Shown here piece by piece: positions 55,448 to 63,760 of a DNA stretch of 64,000 nucleotides. The DNA is from Anaerocaecibacter muris (GTDB lineage Bacteria > Bacillota > Clostridia > Christensenellales > Pumilibacteraceae). The stretch's first letter is position 1; each line of letters begins with the position of its first letter. Both the position numbers and the translations under genes were made by a program. Below the pieces are notes generated by a model, which was not told the origin of the DNA, ran no database searches, and saw only the letters and a program-made list of their open reading frames with translations. The stretch spans positions 1 to 64,000 of the forward strand of contig NZ_CALPCE010000003.1 in the NCBI RefSeq assembly GCF_943192945.1, read 5' to 3'.

Positions 55448-56125
55448 TTAAACTTTACGCAACGATTTTTTTGCGGCGACAAACATAAAGACGGTATGCG
55501 CCGCGACAAACGCCGCGAGCGGAATATAGCAATATATTTCGGGCGTAAACGTGCAAGCGATTGCGCAAATCAAAAACCCGTAAGCTCCGACGTTCCAGTA
55601 TTTTACAGCCGCCGATTTCAAGCCCGACTTGAACTTGCGCTCGCACGCGCCCGCGTCTTGCGATTCGTGCATAAACGTAGGCAACACCGCCGAAAACACG
55701 GACAGCACAAACGCCACGACGATAGAAACAAGCCCGTGCACATTGACAAACTGCACGGATTTGCTCGCGTCGAACTGTTGGAGTATACCGTAAAGAATGA
55801 CGGCGCACATGGACAGCGACAGCATTACGCTGAACAGAATAATAGACAAAAAGTTATTTTGCAAGCGGTGCCGTTTTTTGAGCGACGCCGAAATAAGTAT
55901 GATGGACGCGGGTATGACCGATATGAGTATAATAAACAGATTGTTGTACTTGCTGTAATACTCGCCCGCCGTCGCCATTTCAGACGGACGGTAAAATATA
56001 GTGACCTTGTCGGGCAACATGGGCAACGACAGCGCGGTTGCAAACAGCGTAATAGCCGAAATCCACAGCGCGACCGTTACGAGGATTTTGTCCGAATCGT
56101 TAAGCCCGTTCTTCTTTTGTATCAT
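55448..56125 (-). CDS. DUF1648-containing membrane protein
   Basis: 225 aa with about six membrane helices. The first periplasm-facing segment LPMLPDKVTIFYRPSEMAT fits DUF1648 (LPxxvPxHf pattern), found in SdpI-like and related permease-type proteins. Start overlaps the tsaD stop by 4 nt (ATGA), with GGGAGGAT inside the end of tsaD, so it is translationally coupled. Function unknown; SdpI-like immunity or signalling is possible. Confidence 0.75.
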   Translation of the reverse strand: MIQKKNGLNDSDKILVTVALWISAITLFATALSLPMLPDKVTIFYRPSEMATAGEYYSKYNNLFIILISVIPASIILISASLKKRHRLQNNFLSIILFSVMLSLSMCAVILYGILQQFDASKSVQFVNVHGLVSIVVAFVLSVFSAVLPTFMHESQDAGACERKFKSGLKSAAVKYWNVGAYGFLICAIACTFTPEIYCYIPLAAFVAAHTVFMFVAAKKSLRKV

Positions 56126-57144
56126 ATCGATCCTCCCTTTATTTTAAGATAGCTCACGGCGTTAAGGTCGAGCGACGCGGGCTTAACGCCCGCCGCCATC
56201 ATGTCGCGCGCGCGCACGGCTACCATTGCCGCATTGTCCGTGCACAACGACATAGGCGGAAAATACACCATATACCCCAGCTTTTCGCCGTCGGCTTTTA
56301 GCCGTTCGCGCAAATACGAATTTGCCGAAACGCCGCCCGCGGCGACAACCGTCGTTATGCCCGTCGCTTTGACCGCTTGCGCGGCGCGATCGGCGAGCAT
56401 GCCGACCGCAGTCTTTTGAAAAGACGCGCACACGTCGGGAAGGTTGGGTTTTTCGCCCTTTTGTTCGAGGTTGTGCAAATAATTGACGACCGCCGTTTTA
56501 AGTCCCGAATAACTCAACTCCGCCGCCTTGCCGCGCTTGCGTTCCATAAACTCGATGTTGGCCTCGCCCGTCCGCGCGAGCCTGTCTATTTCGGGTCCAC
56601 CGGGGTACGGCAAGCCCAACGCCCGCGCAACCTTGTCAAACGCCTCGCCTATCGCGTCGTCGGTCGTAGAAGAAATCATGGTAAAGTCGTTGCGCCCGTC
56701 CACGCGCGCAACGCCCGTATGCCCGCCGCTCGCAACAACCGCGAGGAACGGCGGCTGTAATTGCGGATAGGACAGGTAGTTAGCCGCTATATGCGCCTCG
56801 ATATGATTGACCGCGCACAGCGGAATATTTAACGCGTAAGCGAGCGCCTTTGCCGCGGACACGCCCACGAGCAACGCGCCCACAAGCCCCGCGCCGTAAG
56901 TAACGCCGATAGCGTCGAGATCGGTTTTGCACACGCCCGCTTTGTCAAGCGCTTCGTCAATGACGGGCAGTATCGCCGTCAAGTGATTGCGCGACGCGAT
57001 TTCGGGCACTACCCCGCCGAACCGCCTGTGTATTTCTATCTGCGACGAAATGACGTTGGAAAGCAGTTCGTCGCCGCGCAACACCGCCGCCGAAGTTTCG
57101 TCGCAAGACGTTTCTATTCCTAAAATTATCGGATTTTCTCTCAT
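56122..57144 (-). CDS. tsaD: tRNA threonylcarbamoyladenosine synthase subunit TsaD
   Basis: With TsaB and TsaE transfers threonylcarbamoyl to A37 of ANN-decoding tRNAs. 340 aa: ILGIETSCDETSAAV, metal-binding NHIEAHIAANYL (HxxxH), VASGGHT, and VVAAGGVSANSYLR. Six nt after prfB. Complete. Confidence 0.97.
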   Translation of the reverse strand: MRENPIILGIETSCDETSAAVLRGDELLSNVISSQIEIHRRFGGVVPEIASRNHLTAILPVIDEALDKAGVCKTDLDAIGVTYGAGLVGALLVGVSAAKALAYALNIPLCAVNHIEAHIAANYLSYPQLQPPFLAVVASGGHTGVARVDGRNDFTMISSTTDDAIGEAFDKVARALGLPYPGGPEIDRLARTGEANIEFMERKRGKAAELSYSGLKTAVVNYLHNLEQKGEKPNLPDVCASFQKTAVGMLADRAAQAVKATGITTVVAAGGVSANSYLRERLKADGEKLGYMVYFPPMSLCTDNAAMVAVRARDMMAAGVKPASLDLNAVSYLKIKGGSI

Positions 57145-57150
57145 GTTAGC

Positions 57151-58248
57151 TCAACGGGATTTTTTAAGATAGTCTATGATAAACCCTTCTATATCGCCGT
57201 CCATAACGGACTGAATATCCGAATCCTCGAACCCCGTGCGGTGATCCTTGACAAGCGTGTACGGCTGAAACACATACGAACGAATCTGACTGCCCCACTC
57301 GATTTTTTTGAGATCGCCCTTAATGCTCGCCGCCTTTTCCGCCGCCTCGCGCTCTTTAAGCTCGACGAGCTTGCTTTTAAGCATGGTCATAGCCATTTCG
57401 CGGTTTTGGGTCTGACTCCGTTCGTTCTGACACGTAACGACAATGCCCGTCGGAAAGTGCGTTATGCGTATCGCGCTGTCCGTCTTGTTAATGTGCTGAC
57501 CGCCCGCGCCGCTACTGCGATAGGTATCGACTCGGATTTCGTCGGGATTGATGGTTACGGTAATGTCGTCTTTAATTTCGGGCATGACTTCGAGGCTTGC
57601 AAACGACGTATGTCTCCGCGCGTTCGCGTCGAACGGCGAAATTCGCACCAAGCGGTGCACGCCCTTTTCCGCTTTGAGATAACCGTAAGCGTTTATGCCG
57701 CGCGCGATAAAAGTCACGCTTTTAATGCCCGCTTCGTCGCCGTCCAGCCTGTCCAAAACCTCCACGGCATAGCCCGACTTTTCGCAGTACATTTTGTACA
57801 TGCGGAACAGCATGGACACCCAGTCCTGCGCTTCCGTGCCGCCCGCGCCCGCGTGCAGGGACAGTATCGCGTCCGACTTGTCGTACTCGCCCGTCAGCAA
57901 CGCCGAAATCTGCGCCTTGCCCGCGTCGTCGAGCAACGCCTCGGTTTCGGAAAACAACTCCTCGGTAAGCTCGTCGTCCGCCTCGACAGACAGAAGATCC
58001 GCCATTGCGATAAGGTCGTCGGCTTTGCGGAACAGTCTGTCAAACTTGCCGAGCGTATCGTCGATATACTTCGCCTCGCTGTTGACCGCCTGCGCGACCT
58101 TGGGATCGGAATACAACGCAGGATCGTTCTGCTTTTCGGCAAGCTCCGCGCGCCGCGCTTTTAGCTTGTCGGGCGCGACTGCGGCATAGGCGTCGGAAAT
58201 AAGCCCCTGCGCCTCGCGTATTCGTATTTTGCTTTCTTCTATATCCAT
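57151..58248 (-). CDS. prfB: Peptide chain release factor 2
   Basis: Terminates translation at UGA and UAA. 365 aa with the recognition tripeptide SPF ([12 protein letters not shown]), the catalytic GGQ ([13 protein letters not shown]) and the RF2-type N-terminal domain. The reading frame is continuous from [10 protein letters not shown]; there is no in-frame UGA near codon 25, so the autoregulatory +1 frameshift of many prfB genes is absent. Weak ribosome-binding site (GGAT). It lies downstream of secA, as in Bacillus, but separated by 314 bp of repeats. Confidence 0.96.
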   Translation of the reverse strand: MDIEESKIRIREAQGLISDAYAAVAPDKLKARRAELAEKQNDPALYSDPKVAQAVNSEAKYIDDTLGKFDRLFRKADDLIAMADLLSVEADDELTEELFSETEALLDDAGKAQISALLTGEYDKSDAILSLHAGAGGTEAQDWVSMLFRMYKMYCEKSGYAVEVLDRLDGDEAGIKSVTFIARGINAYGYLKAEKGVHRLVRISPFDANARRHTSFASLEVMPEIKDDITVTINPDEIRVDTYRSSGAGGQHINKTDSAIRITHFPTGIVVTCQNERSQTQNREMAMTMLKSKLVELKEREAAEKAASIKGDLKKIEWGSQIRSYVFQPYTLVKDHRTGFEDSDIQSVMDGDIEGFIIDYLKKSR

Positions 58249-58441
58249 GAAATATCCGTTAATAATTAATTCTGCGGATTTAAGAAATAAGTCTGTCGTT
58301 CAGTTTAAATATAAGTGATTGTGCGCATAGCCGTATTTATCACACAACCGTCGACAACGCGCGACGGGAGTGTAACCCCAGTATGACCGAGGTTAGCAAG
58401 CCTTTAAGCGCATTGATGCGAGTTAGGCAATCATTGTCAAA
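58249..58441. repeat. prfB upstream region with partial gene-end element copies
   Basis: 58249-58345 shows no gene. From about 58352 a decayed unit appears: apex ACGGGAGTGTA...TATGACCGAGG (58363-58392), then CTTTAAGCGC (58402-58411) with GCGAGTTAGGCAA (58419-58431). These repeat the left arm and second stem of the complete copy starting at 58443. Confidence 0.65.
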
Positions 58442-58442
58442 C

Positions 58443-58568
58443 CTTTAAGCGCGTTGGCGCGGCGTAGGCAAGGAATGGCGGAATTTTTGACGGGGAGCGT
58501 ACTTCGGGTACGTGACCCGAAAAAATTTCGCACTGACGTAGCATACGCCGATGCAAACGCGCTTAAAG
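58443..58568 (+). repeat. Structured gene-end element, copy C (secA 3' end)
   Basis: Outer arms CTTTAAGCGCGTT (58443-58455) and AACGCGCTTAAAG (58556-58568) pair perfectly. Second stem GGCGTAgGC/GCaTACGCC with the same internal mismatch as copy B; long stem GCGGAATTTTT/AAAAATTTCGC; apex GGGGAGCGTAC-TTCGG-GTACGTGACCC, nearly identical to copy B. The last codon CTT and stop TAA of secA are in the right arm, in the same register as in copy B. Confidence 0.8.
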
Positions 58569-61262
58569 ATCTTTGCCGCAACAATTCTTGTATTTCTTAC
58601 CGGACCCGCACGGGCACGCGTCGTTCCTGCCTATCTGCTTGGACTTGGGCGTTACGTCCGGCTCTTTAACCTGACGTTCGCCGTCGCCGTGGTTTTCTAT
58701 AAGCTCAGTTTCCTGCTTGGGCGGCGCGGGCGGATACTCGACGTTGGCGTGCATGAGCATGACCGTAACGTCGTCGTGAATATTATTGATCATTTCGTCA
58801 AACATCTCGAACCCTTCCTGCTGATACGCAATGACGGGGTCTTGCTGACCGTAAGCCTTTAAACCGATACCGCTGCGCAAAGCGTCCATGTTGTCTATGT
58901 GGTCCATCCACTTTTGATCAACCACGCGCAGCATGACGTACCGCTCTATTTCCTCGAAGTCCACGCCGTGTTCTTTCGCCTCGTCGATCTTGGCTTGATA
59001 TGCGTCGTTGACCGCCTGATACAGCATGTCTTTAAGCTCGTCGATCGTGTAATTTTTGAGTTTGTCCTCGTCAAAGAACTCGGCTACGCCCGGCATAAAC
59101 TTGCGCTCGACTTCCTTGTTAAGCCCCTCGGCGTCCCACTCGTCGTAATCGACCTTGGGGTCGGTGTAAGCGTCCACGGTGCTGTCGCAACGGTCGCGCA
59201 AAATTTTAAGAATTTCGTCGTGCATGGGCATGCCTTTAAGCACCTTGCCGCGCTCGGCGTAAATTATTTCGCGCTGTTTGTTCATGACGTTGTCGTATTC
59301 GAGAACGGACTTACGCACGGAAAAGTTGCGCCCCTCGATATTGCGTTGCGCGTTTTCGATCTGCCGCGACAAGATTTTGGCGGACAGCGGAGTGTCCTCG
59401 TCCACCTTGAACATGGACATAACCTTTTTAAGCCGTTCGCCCCACAACCGCAACACGTCGTCTTCCGCCGAAAGGTAGAATATGGACGATCCCATATCGC
59501 CCTGACGTCCAGCACGACCGCGCAACTGGTTGTCGATACGCCGCGACTCGTGTCGCTCGGTGCCTATAATGCGCAGACCGCCGAACGCAATGACCTTTTC
59601 TTTTTCCGCGGCGACTTCCTTTTTAAACTCTTGAAGATATTGATTGTACAACTCGCGAGCCTTCTTGACCTCCTCGGTTTCCGCGGGGAATACGGACGCG
59701 GCAAGATCGATATCCGCCTCCTCGAACCCGTCTTTGAGCAGTTTTTCTTTCGCCATAAACTCGGCATTGCCGCCGAGCATAATATCCGTACCGCGACCCG
59801 CCATGTTGGTGGCGATAGTCACTTGGTGCAGTCTGCCCGCCTGCGCGATAATAGCCGCTTCCTTGGCGTGGTTTTTTGCGTTGAGCACGTTGTGCGGAAT
59901 TTTTTCGCGCCGCAAAATCTTGCTCAATTCCTCGCTCTTTTCGACGTTGGTCGTGCCGACCAGCACGGGCTGACCGCGATCGTAACATTCTTTAATGTCC
60001 TCGACAATGGCGCGCGTCTTGCCCGCAACGCCCGTAAACAGCAAATCGTTTTCGTCCACGCGCTGAATAGGCAGGTTGGTGGGTATGGTGACGACGTCCA
60101 GCTTATAAATGGAACGGAACTCGTTTTCCTCGGTCTTGGCGGTACCCGTCATGCCCGAAAGTTTATCGTAAAGTCTGAAATAGTTTTGGAACGTAATGGT
60201 CGCAAGCGTCTTATTCTCCGACTGAATACGCACGTTCTCTTTGGCTTCGATAGCCTGATGCAAGCCGTCGTTATACCGCCGACCTATCATAAGTCGCCCC
60301 GTAAACTCATCGACTATAACGACCTCGCCGTCGTTTACGATATAGTCTTGGTCGCGGTGCATGATAAAGTTGGCTTTAAGCGCGTTATTGATATAGTGAT
60401 AAAGTTCGGTGTTTTCTATGTCCGCAAGGTTCTCTACGTCGAAATAAGTTTCCGCCTTGGCAATGCCGTTCTCGGTGAGGTTGATAGCCCGCTTTTTCTC
60501 GTCTACCTCGTAATCCTCGTCCCTGACAAGCCTGCGCGCAAAACGGTTGGCGCGGCTGTACATCTCACTGCTTTTTCCGCCCTTGCCCGATATAATGAGC
60601 GGCGTTCTCGCCTCGTCGATAAGTATGGAGTCCACCTCGTCGATAATGGCGAACGCAAGATCGCGTTGTACCATGTCCGCGCGCCGAACGACCATGTTGT
60701 CGCGCAAATAATCGAAGCCGAACTCGTTGTTGGTGCCGTAAGTTATGTCGCAGTTATACGCCGCGCGTTTCTCATCGGGTTTCATGCCCGAAATCGCAAC
60801 GCCGACGGTCAAGCCCAAAAACCTGTGAATCTTACCCATCCACTCCGCGTCGCGCCGCGCAAGATAATCGTTGACGGTTACGACGTGCACGCCTCTGCCC
60901 GTTAGCGCGTTGAGGTATGCGGGGAGCGTGGAAACAAGCGTCTTACCCTCGCCCGTGCGCATCTCGGCAATTCTGCCCTGATGCAAAGCGATACCGCCCA
61001 TAATCTGCACTTTAAAATGTTGCATATTGAGCACGCGCTTACCCGCTTCGCGCACCACCGCAAACGCTTCCGGCAAAAGATCGTCCAGCGTTTCAAAGTT
61101 CTCGCTGTAACGCTTTTTAAACTGCTCGGTCATGCCGCGCAGTTCGTCGTCGGTCATGCCCGAAAACTTGCCTTCGAGCGCCAAAACCTGTTCGGCGCGC
61201 GCCGAAAGTTTTTTTACGTTGCGACGGTTGTCGCTGCCTGTGATAAAAGAAATAAGACCCAT
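58563..61262 (-). CDS. secA: Protein translocase ATPase SecA
   Basis: Motor for Sec-dependent export. 899 aa from ATG 61262 (GAGGAG upstream; the frame to 61400 is rejected). Walker A MRTGEGKT, DEVDSILIDEARTPLIISG, the helicase motif GRAGRQGD, and the C-terminal zinc tail NDACPCGSGKKYKNCCG. Full length for the family. The stop codon is in element C. It would serve the many exported lipoproteins and amylases here. Confidence 0.97.
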   Translation of the reverse strand: MGLISFITGSDNRRNVKKLSARAEQVLALEGKFSGMTDDELRGMTEQFKKRYSENFETLDDLLPEAFAVVREAGKRVLNMQHFKVQIMGGIALHQGRIAEMRTGEGKTLVSTLPAYLNALTGRGVHVVTVNDYLARRDAEWMGKIHRFLGLTVGVAISGMKPDEKRAAYNCDITYGTNNEFGFDYLRDNMVVRRADMVQRDLAFAIIDEVDSILIDEARTPLIISGKGGKSSEMYSRANRFARRLVRDEDYEVDEKKRAINLTENGIAKAETYFDVENLADIENTELYHYINNALKANFIMHRDQDYIVNDGEVVIVDEFTGRLMIGRRYNDGLHQAIEAKENVRIQSENKTLATITFQNYFRLYDKLSGMTGTAKTEENEFRSIYKLDVVTIPTNLPIQRVDENDLLFTGVAGKTRAIVEDIKECYDRGQPVLVGTTNVEKSEELSKILRREKIPHNVLNAKNHAKEAAIIAQAGRLHQVTIATNMAGRGTDIMLGGNAEFMAKEKLLKDGFEEADIDLAASVFPAETEEVKKARELYNQYLQEFKKEVAAEKEKVIAFGGLRIIGTERHESRRIDNQLRGRAGRQGDMGSSIFYLSAEDDVLRLWGERLKKVMSMFKVDEDTPLSAKILSRQIENAQRNIEGRNFSVRKSVLEYDNVMNKQREIIYAERGKVLKGMPMHDEILKILRDRCDSTVDAYTDPKVDYDEWDAEGLNKEVERKFMPGVAEFFDEDKLKNYTIDELKDMLYQAVNDAYQAKIDEAKEHGVDFEEIERYVMLRVVDQKWMDHIDNMDALRSGIGLKAYGQQDPVIAYQQEGFEMFDEMINNIHDDVTVMLMHANVEYPPAPPKQETELIENHGDGERQVKEPDVTPKSKQIGRNDACPCGSGKKYKNCCGKDL

Positions 61263-61513
61263 GTTGCTCCTCGTCCTTGCAAAATAACGCGTTAATCCCG
61301 CCGCGCCGCCGTAAAAGAGTGCGCGCACGCCCGCGTTTAACCATTGCACCGCTTTTAATTTTATCATAATAATAAGATAATTGCAAGGGATTATCCGCAA
61401 ATAAATACACTATTTGCCCGCGCGCCGCGCCGCCCGCACAGAGCCACGACAAAACCCACGAAAATTTTGACGAATACGCTAATAATTTTCGACAGAGTAC
61501 CCACACTAAACTT

Positions 61514-61663
61514 ATGACCGAAAGACAATGCGACAACTGCTTACGGCGTTTCCCCGCCGACGAAGTACTGCACTGCGACGCATGCGGAAAATGCTACTGC
61601 GAACGCTGCGCGAGCAAGCTGGGCTTGTGCGAGTGCGCGGGCGATTTGACGTACTTCGACTGA
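61514..61663 (+). CDS. Small Cys-rich putative zinc protein
   Basis: 49 aa, starting MTERQCDNC and ending AGDLTYFD. Cysteines 6, 9, 21, 24, 27, 29, 32, 39 and 41 form CxxC pairs in a compact treble-clef or B-box-like pattern (HCDACGKCYCERC). Nothing overlaps it on the minus strand that looks real. No Shine-Dalgarno or clear promoter was found, so expression is uncertain. Family not recognised. Confidence 0.55.
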   Translation: MTERQCDNCLRRFPADEVLHCDACGKCYCERCASKLGLCECAGDLTYFD

Positions 61664-61692
61664 CATAACCCGCAAAACCCGCCGCACGGCGA

Positions 61693-61745
61693 GCAAAACG
61701 CGATAAAAAAACAACGGGCGGAATAAAAACCGATCCGCGTTTTGC
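61693..61745 (+). terminator. Long-loop inverted repeat after the Cys-rich ORF
   Basis: GCAAAACGCG (61693-61702) and CGCGTTTTGC (61736-61745) pair across a 33-nt loop; weak terminator candidate. Confidence 0.4.
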
Positions 61746-61797
61746 ATTGGCGATTTTTGCACAAAAACGGGCTTTAAACGCGTCAAAAGATTAGAAT

Positions 61798-61828
61798 AAA
61801 GAGTTCGGCTCAATGTCGAACTCTTTTT
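61798..61828. terminator. Terminator between the Cys-rich ORF and the bPH2 gene
   Basis: AAAGAGTTCG (61798-61807) pairs with CGAACTCTTT (61817-61826) followed by TT on the plus strand; T-rich also on the minus strand, so it can serve both sides. Confidence 0.75.
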
Positions 61829-61946
61829 ACGTGCAATCGATTCCGCATAAAAGACAAAATGCAAAGAACGCCCGAAACTCGGACGTCCTTCGCTCTCATC
61901 GGATTTACGGGCTATAAACCCGTATGGTAGACATAACCGTATCGCG

Positions 61947-62558
61947 CTAATTGGCGCCGCCGCTCGGACCGTGCATTGCAATGGCTATCTGTTCGGCTTG
62001 ATCCTTTCTCGCCTGCTCCGCATGCTTTTCTATCGCGTCGTTGGCGCGGTCTTTAAACTCCTGCGCATTGCTCACCGCGCGGAACACATAGCCCTGCGAA
62101 CCCGTGCTCGTAATCTTAATATTGTAGTAGTGCAAAATATTTCCGAACACGCCTGCGTCGAACGACACGCTGTCTATCTTTTCGACAGGCACGTCGAGCG
62201 TCTGTATTTTAAGAACGCCCTGCTTGCCCACGACGCGCTTATTGGTGACGACAAGATTGGTAGTAAGAATAACGATTATTCTTTGGATAAGCGGAAGTCC
62301 GCCCAGTATGGGCAGAACGACCCAAACGATAGTGCGAAGATTGGCATAAACTTTAACTTTGTTTTCAAAGTTGGCAAGATCGGCAAAGTTCTTGATATCC
62401 TCCGGACTCGGCTCTTTAAACACCACCGTCGCAAGTACCGCCGCTATGGCGATTGCTATCGCAAAAAACAAAATGCGCGGAACCAAATACAAAAAACTGA
62501 TTTTAGCTTTGACAATCACTTCTTCCCCGTTGCGCAAATTCTTTTCCACATAGTTCAT
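61947..62558 (-). CDS. Membrane protein with bacterial PH domain (bPH2)
   Basis: 203 aa. Two membrane helices (~23-45 and ~78-100) precede a bacterial pleckstrin-homology-like domain (~95-180) with LVVTNKRVVGKQGVLKIQTLD, VPVEKIDSVSFDAGVFG and FRAVSNAQEFKDRANDAI. A polar helical tail ends the chain. Such proteins sit in the membrane with roles in envelope stress. The AAGGAG site and a consensus promoter precede it, with an operator for the divergent XRE protein. Confidence 0.85.
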   Translation of the reverse strand: MNYVEKNLRNGEEVIVKAKISFLYLVPRILFFAIAIAIAAVLATVVFKEPSPEDIKNFADLANFENKVKVYANLRTIVWVVLPILGGLPLIQRIIVILTTNLVVTNKRVVGKQGVLKIQTLDVPVEKIDSVSFDAGVFGNILHYYNIKITSTGSQGYVFRAVSNAQEFKDRANDAIEKHAEQARKDQAEQIAIAMHGPSGGAN

Positions 62559-62588
62559 ATAATTTTTTCTCCTTCGTTGATTACTTAA

Positions 62589-62606
62589 TGAGTAATAATT
62601 TACTCA
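62589..62606. promoter_or_regulatory. Operator 1 for the XRE regulator
   Basis: TGAGTAA-TAAT-TTACTCA, a perfect 18-bp inverted repeat just downstream of the -10 box of the bPH2 promoter. Confidence 0.65.
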
Positions 62607-62615
62607 CATGGTTAT

Positions 62616-62644
62616 ATTATATAGGTAATATATTTCTTTGTCAA
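62616..62644 (-). promoter_or_regulatory. Promoter of the bPH2 gene
   Basis: Minus strand -35 TTGACA (62639-62644), 17 bp, -10 TATAAT (62616-62621), both consensus. Confidence 0.87.
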
Positions 62645-62651
62645 GCAAAAA

Positions 62652-62669
62652 TGAGTAATTTTTTACTAT
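62652..62669. promoter_or_regulatory. Operator 2 for the XRE regulator
   Basis: TGAGTAA-TTTT-TTACTAT repeats operator 1 with two mismatches in the right half. It overlaps a TATAAT (62667-62672) likely to be the -10 of the XRE gene. Confidence 0.55.
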
Positions 62670-62716
62670 AATTTTGATAAATCGACAACGCAGAAAACTG
62701 CCGCAAAGGAGCGAAC

Positions 62717-63046
62717 ATGATACGAATCCGCACACTGCGAAAAGAATACGGGTTAAGCCAACGCGAGCTTGCGCTTAAAATAGGATCGAGCCAAAAATCT
62801 ATCGACCTATGGGAAAAGGAAAAAGCGGAGCCGACCGCAAAGTTTATATGCGCGCTTGCGGACTGTTTCGGGTGTTCTGCGGATTATCTGCTCGGCAGGG
62901 AGGACGACTTCGGCAACGTCAACGTACAGAGCGATTTAACCGAGCGCGAAAAAACATTGCTGTCCGATTACAGGCGATTGCAAGACCGCGACAAAGACCA
63001 AGCGCAATCATTTCTCGAATTTCTGCTGTATTCAAAACAAAACTAA
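62717..63046 (+). CDS. XRE-family transcriptional regulator
   Basis: 109 aa. HTH_3 domain at ~1-62 (IRTLRKEYGLSQRELALKIGSSQKSIDLWEKEKAEP, then CSADYLLG), followed by a ~40-residue helical part (LTEREKTLLSDYRRLQDRDKDQ). AAAGGAG 6 nt before the ATG. Divergent from the bPH2 gene; the two TGAGTAA-N4-TTACTCA sites in the shared region suggest that it represses both itself and bPH2 (inference). Confidence 0.88.
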   Translation: MIRIRTLRKEYGLSQRELALKIGSSQKSIDLWEKEKAEPTAKFICALADCFGCSADYLLGREDDFGNVNVQSDLTEREKTLLSDYRRLQDRDKDQAQSFLEFLLYSKQN

Positions 63047-63058
63047 TAAAACCAACAG

Positions 63059-63098
63059 AAAACCGACGGCAACGCAACAATCGCCTGCCGTCGGTTTT
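63059..63098. terminator. Bidirectional terminator, XRE / upp
   Basis: AAAACCGACGGC (63059-63070) with GCCGTCGGTTTT (63087-63098), 12-bp perfect stem between convergent genes, T-runs on both strands. Confidence 0.87.
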
Positions 63099-63121
63099 TA
63101 AATAGTTAAATTACATTGCCG

Positions 63122-63760
63122 TTATTTGGTGCCGAATAAGCGGTCGCCCGCGTCGCCCAGCCCGGGGAGAATATATCCGTTTTCGTTAAGACATCTGTCG
63201 AGCACCGCGACAAAGATATGCACGTCGGGGTGCGCGGTCGCAAGCCGTTCCACGCCCTCCGGCGCGGCGATAATGGACATTTGATGTATGTCTTTGCAAC
63301 CCTTGCTCTTTAACAAATCGATTGCCGCGCTTGCGCTGCCGCCCGTCGCCAACATGGGGTCGAGCACTATGGCGCGCATTTTCTCTATGCCGTCGGGAAG
63401 TTTGCAATAGTATTCCTGCGGCTGTAAAGTCTGTTCGTCGCGGTACATGCCGATATGCCCGACCTTTGCCGTCGGGAACAGCGTATGTACGCCCGCGACC
63501 ATGCCCAACCCCGCGCGGAGCACGGGCACGACGGCTATCGAATTTTCCGCGACCATTTGTTGCTTGCACTTTTCGAGCGGGGTTTGCACCTCCACTTCCT
63601 GCGTGGGAACGTTCTTAAACGCCTCGTAAGTGAGCAACATCGTTATTTCTTCCACAAGCTCGCGGAAGTCTTTTGTGTGCGTATCGACCGAGCGCAGTAT
63701 AGCTATCTTGTGACTGATTAGCGGGTGATCGAGTATCGTAACGTTTTTAAAGTTTTTCAT
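63122..63760 (-). CDS. upp: Uracil phosphoribosyltransferase
   Basis: Salvages uracil to UMP using PRPP. 212 aa with VVPVLRAGLGMV, the PRPP loop VLDPMLATGGSASAAIDLL and the uracil-binding GYILPGLGDAGDRLFGT. The start overlaps the stop of the upstream gene by 4 nt (ATGA), with AAGGGG inside that gene. Confidence 0.97.
   Translation of the reverse strand: MKNFKNVTILDHPLISHKIAILRSVDTHTKDFRELVEEITMLLTYEAFKNVPTQEVEVQTPLEKCKQQMVAENSIAVVPVLRAGLGMVAGVHTLFPTAKVGHIGMYRDEQTLQPQEYYCKLPDGIEKMRAIVLDPMLATGGSASAAIDLLKSKGCKDIHQMSIIAAPEGVERLATAHPDVHIFVAVLDRCLNENGYILPGLGDAGDRLFGTK

Noticed and set aside
61541-61981. 146-aa minus-strand frame downstream of bPH2
   Set aside because: It overlaps the Cys-rich ORF and terminators and shows no conserved pattern.
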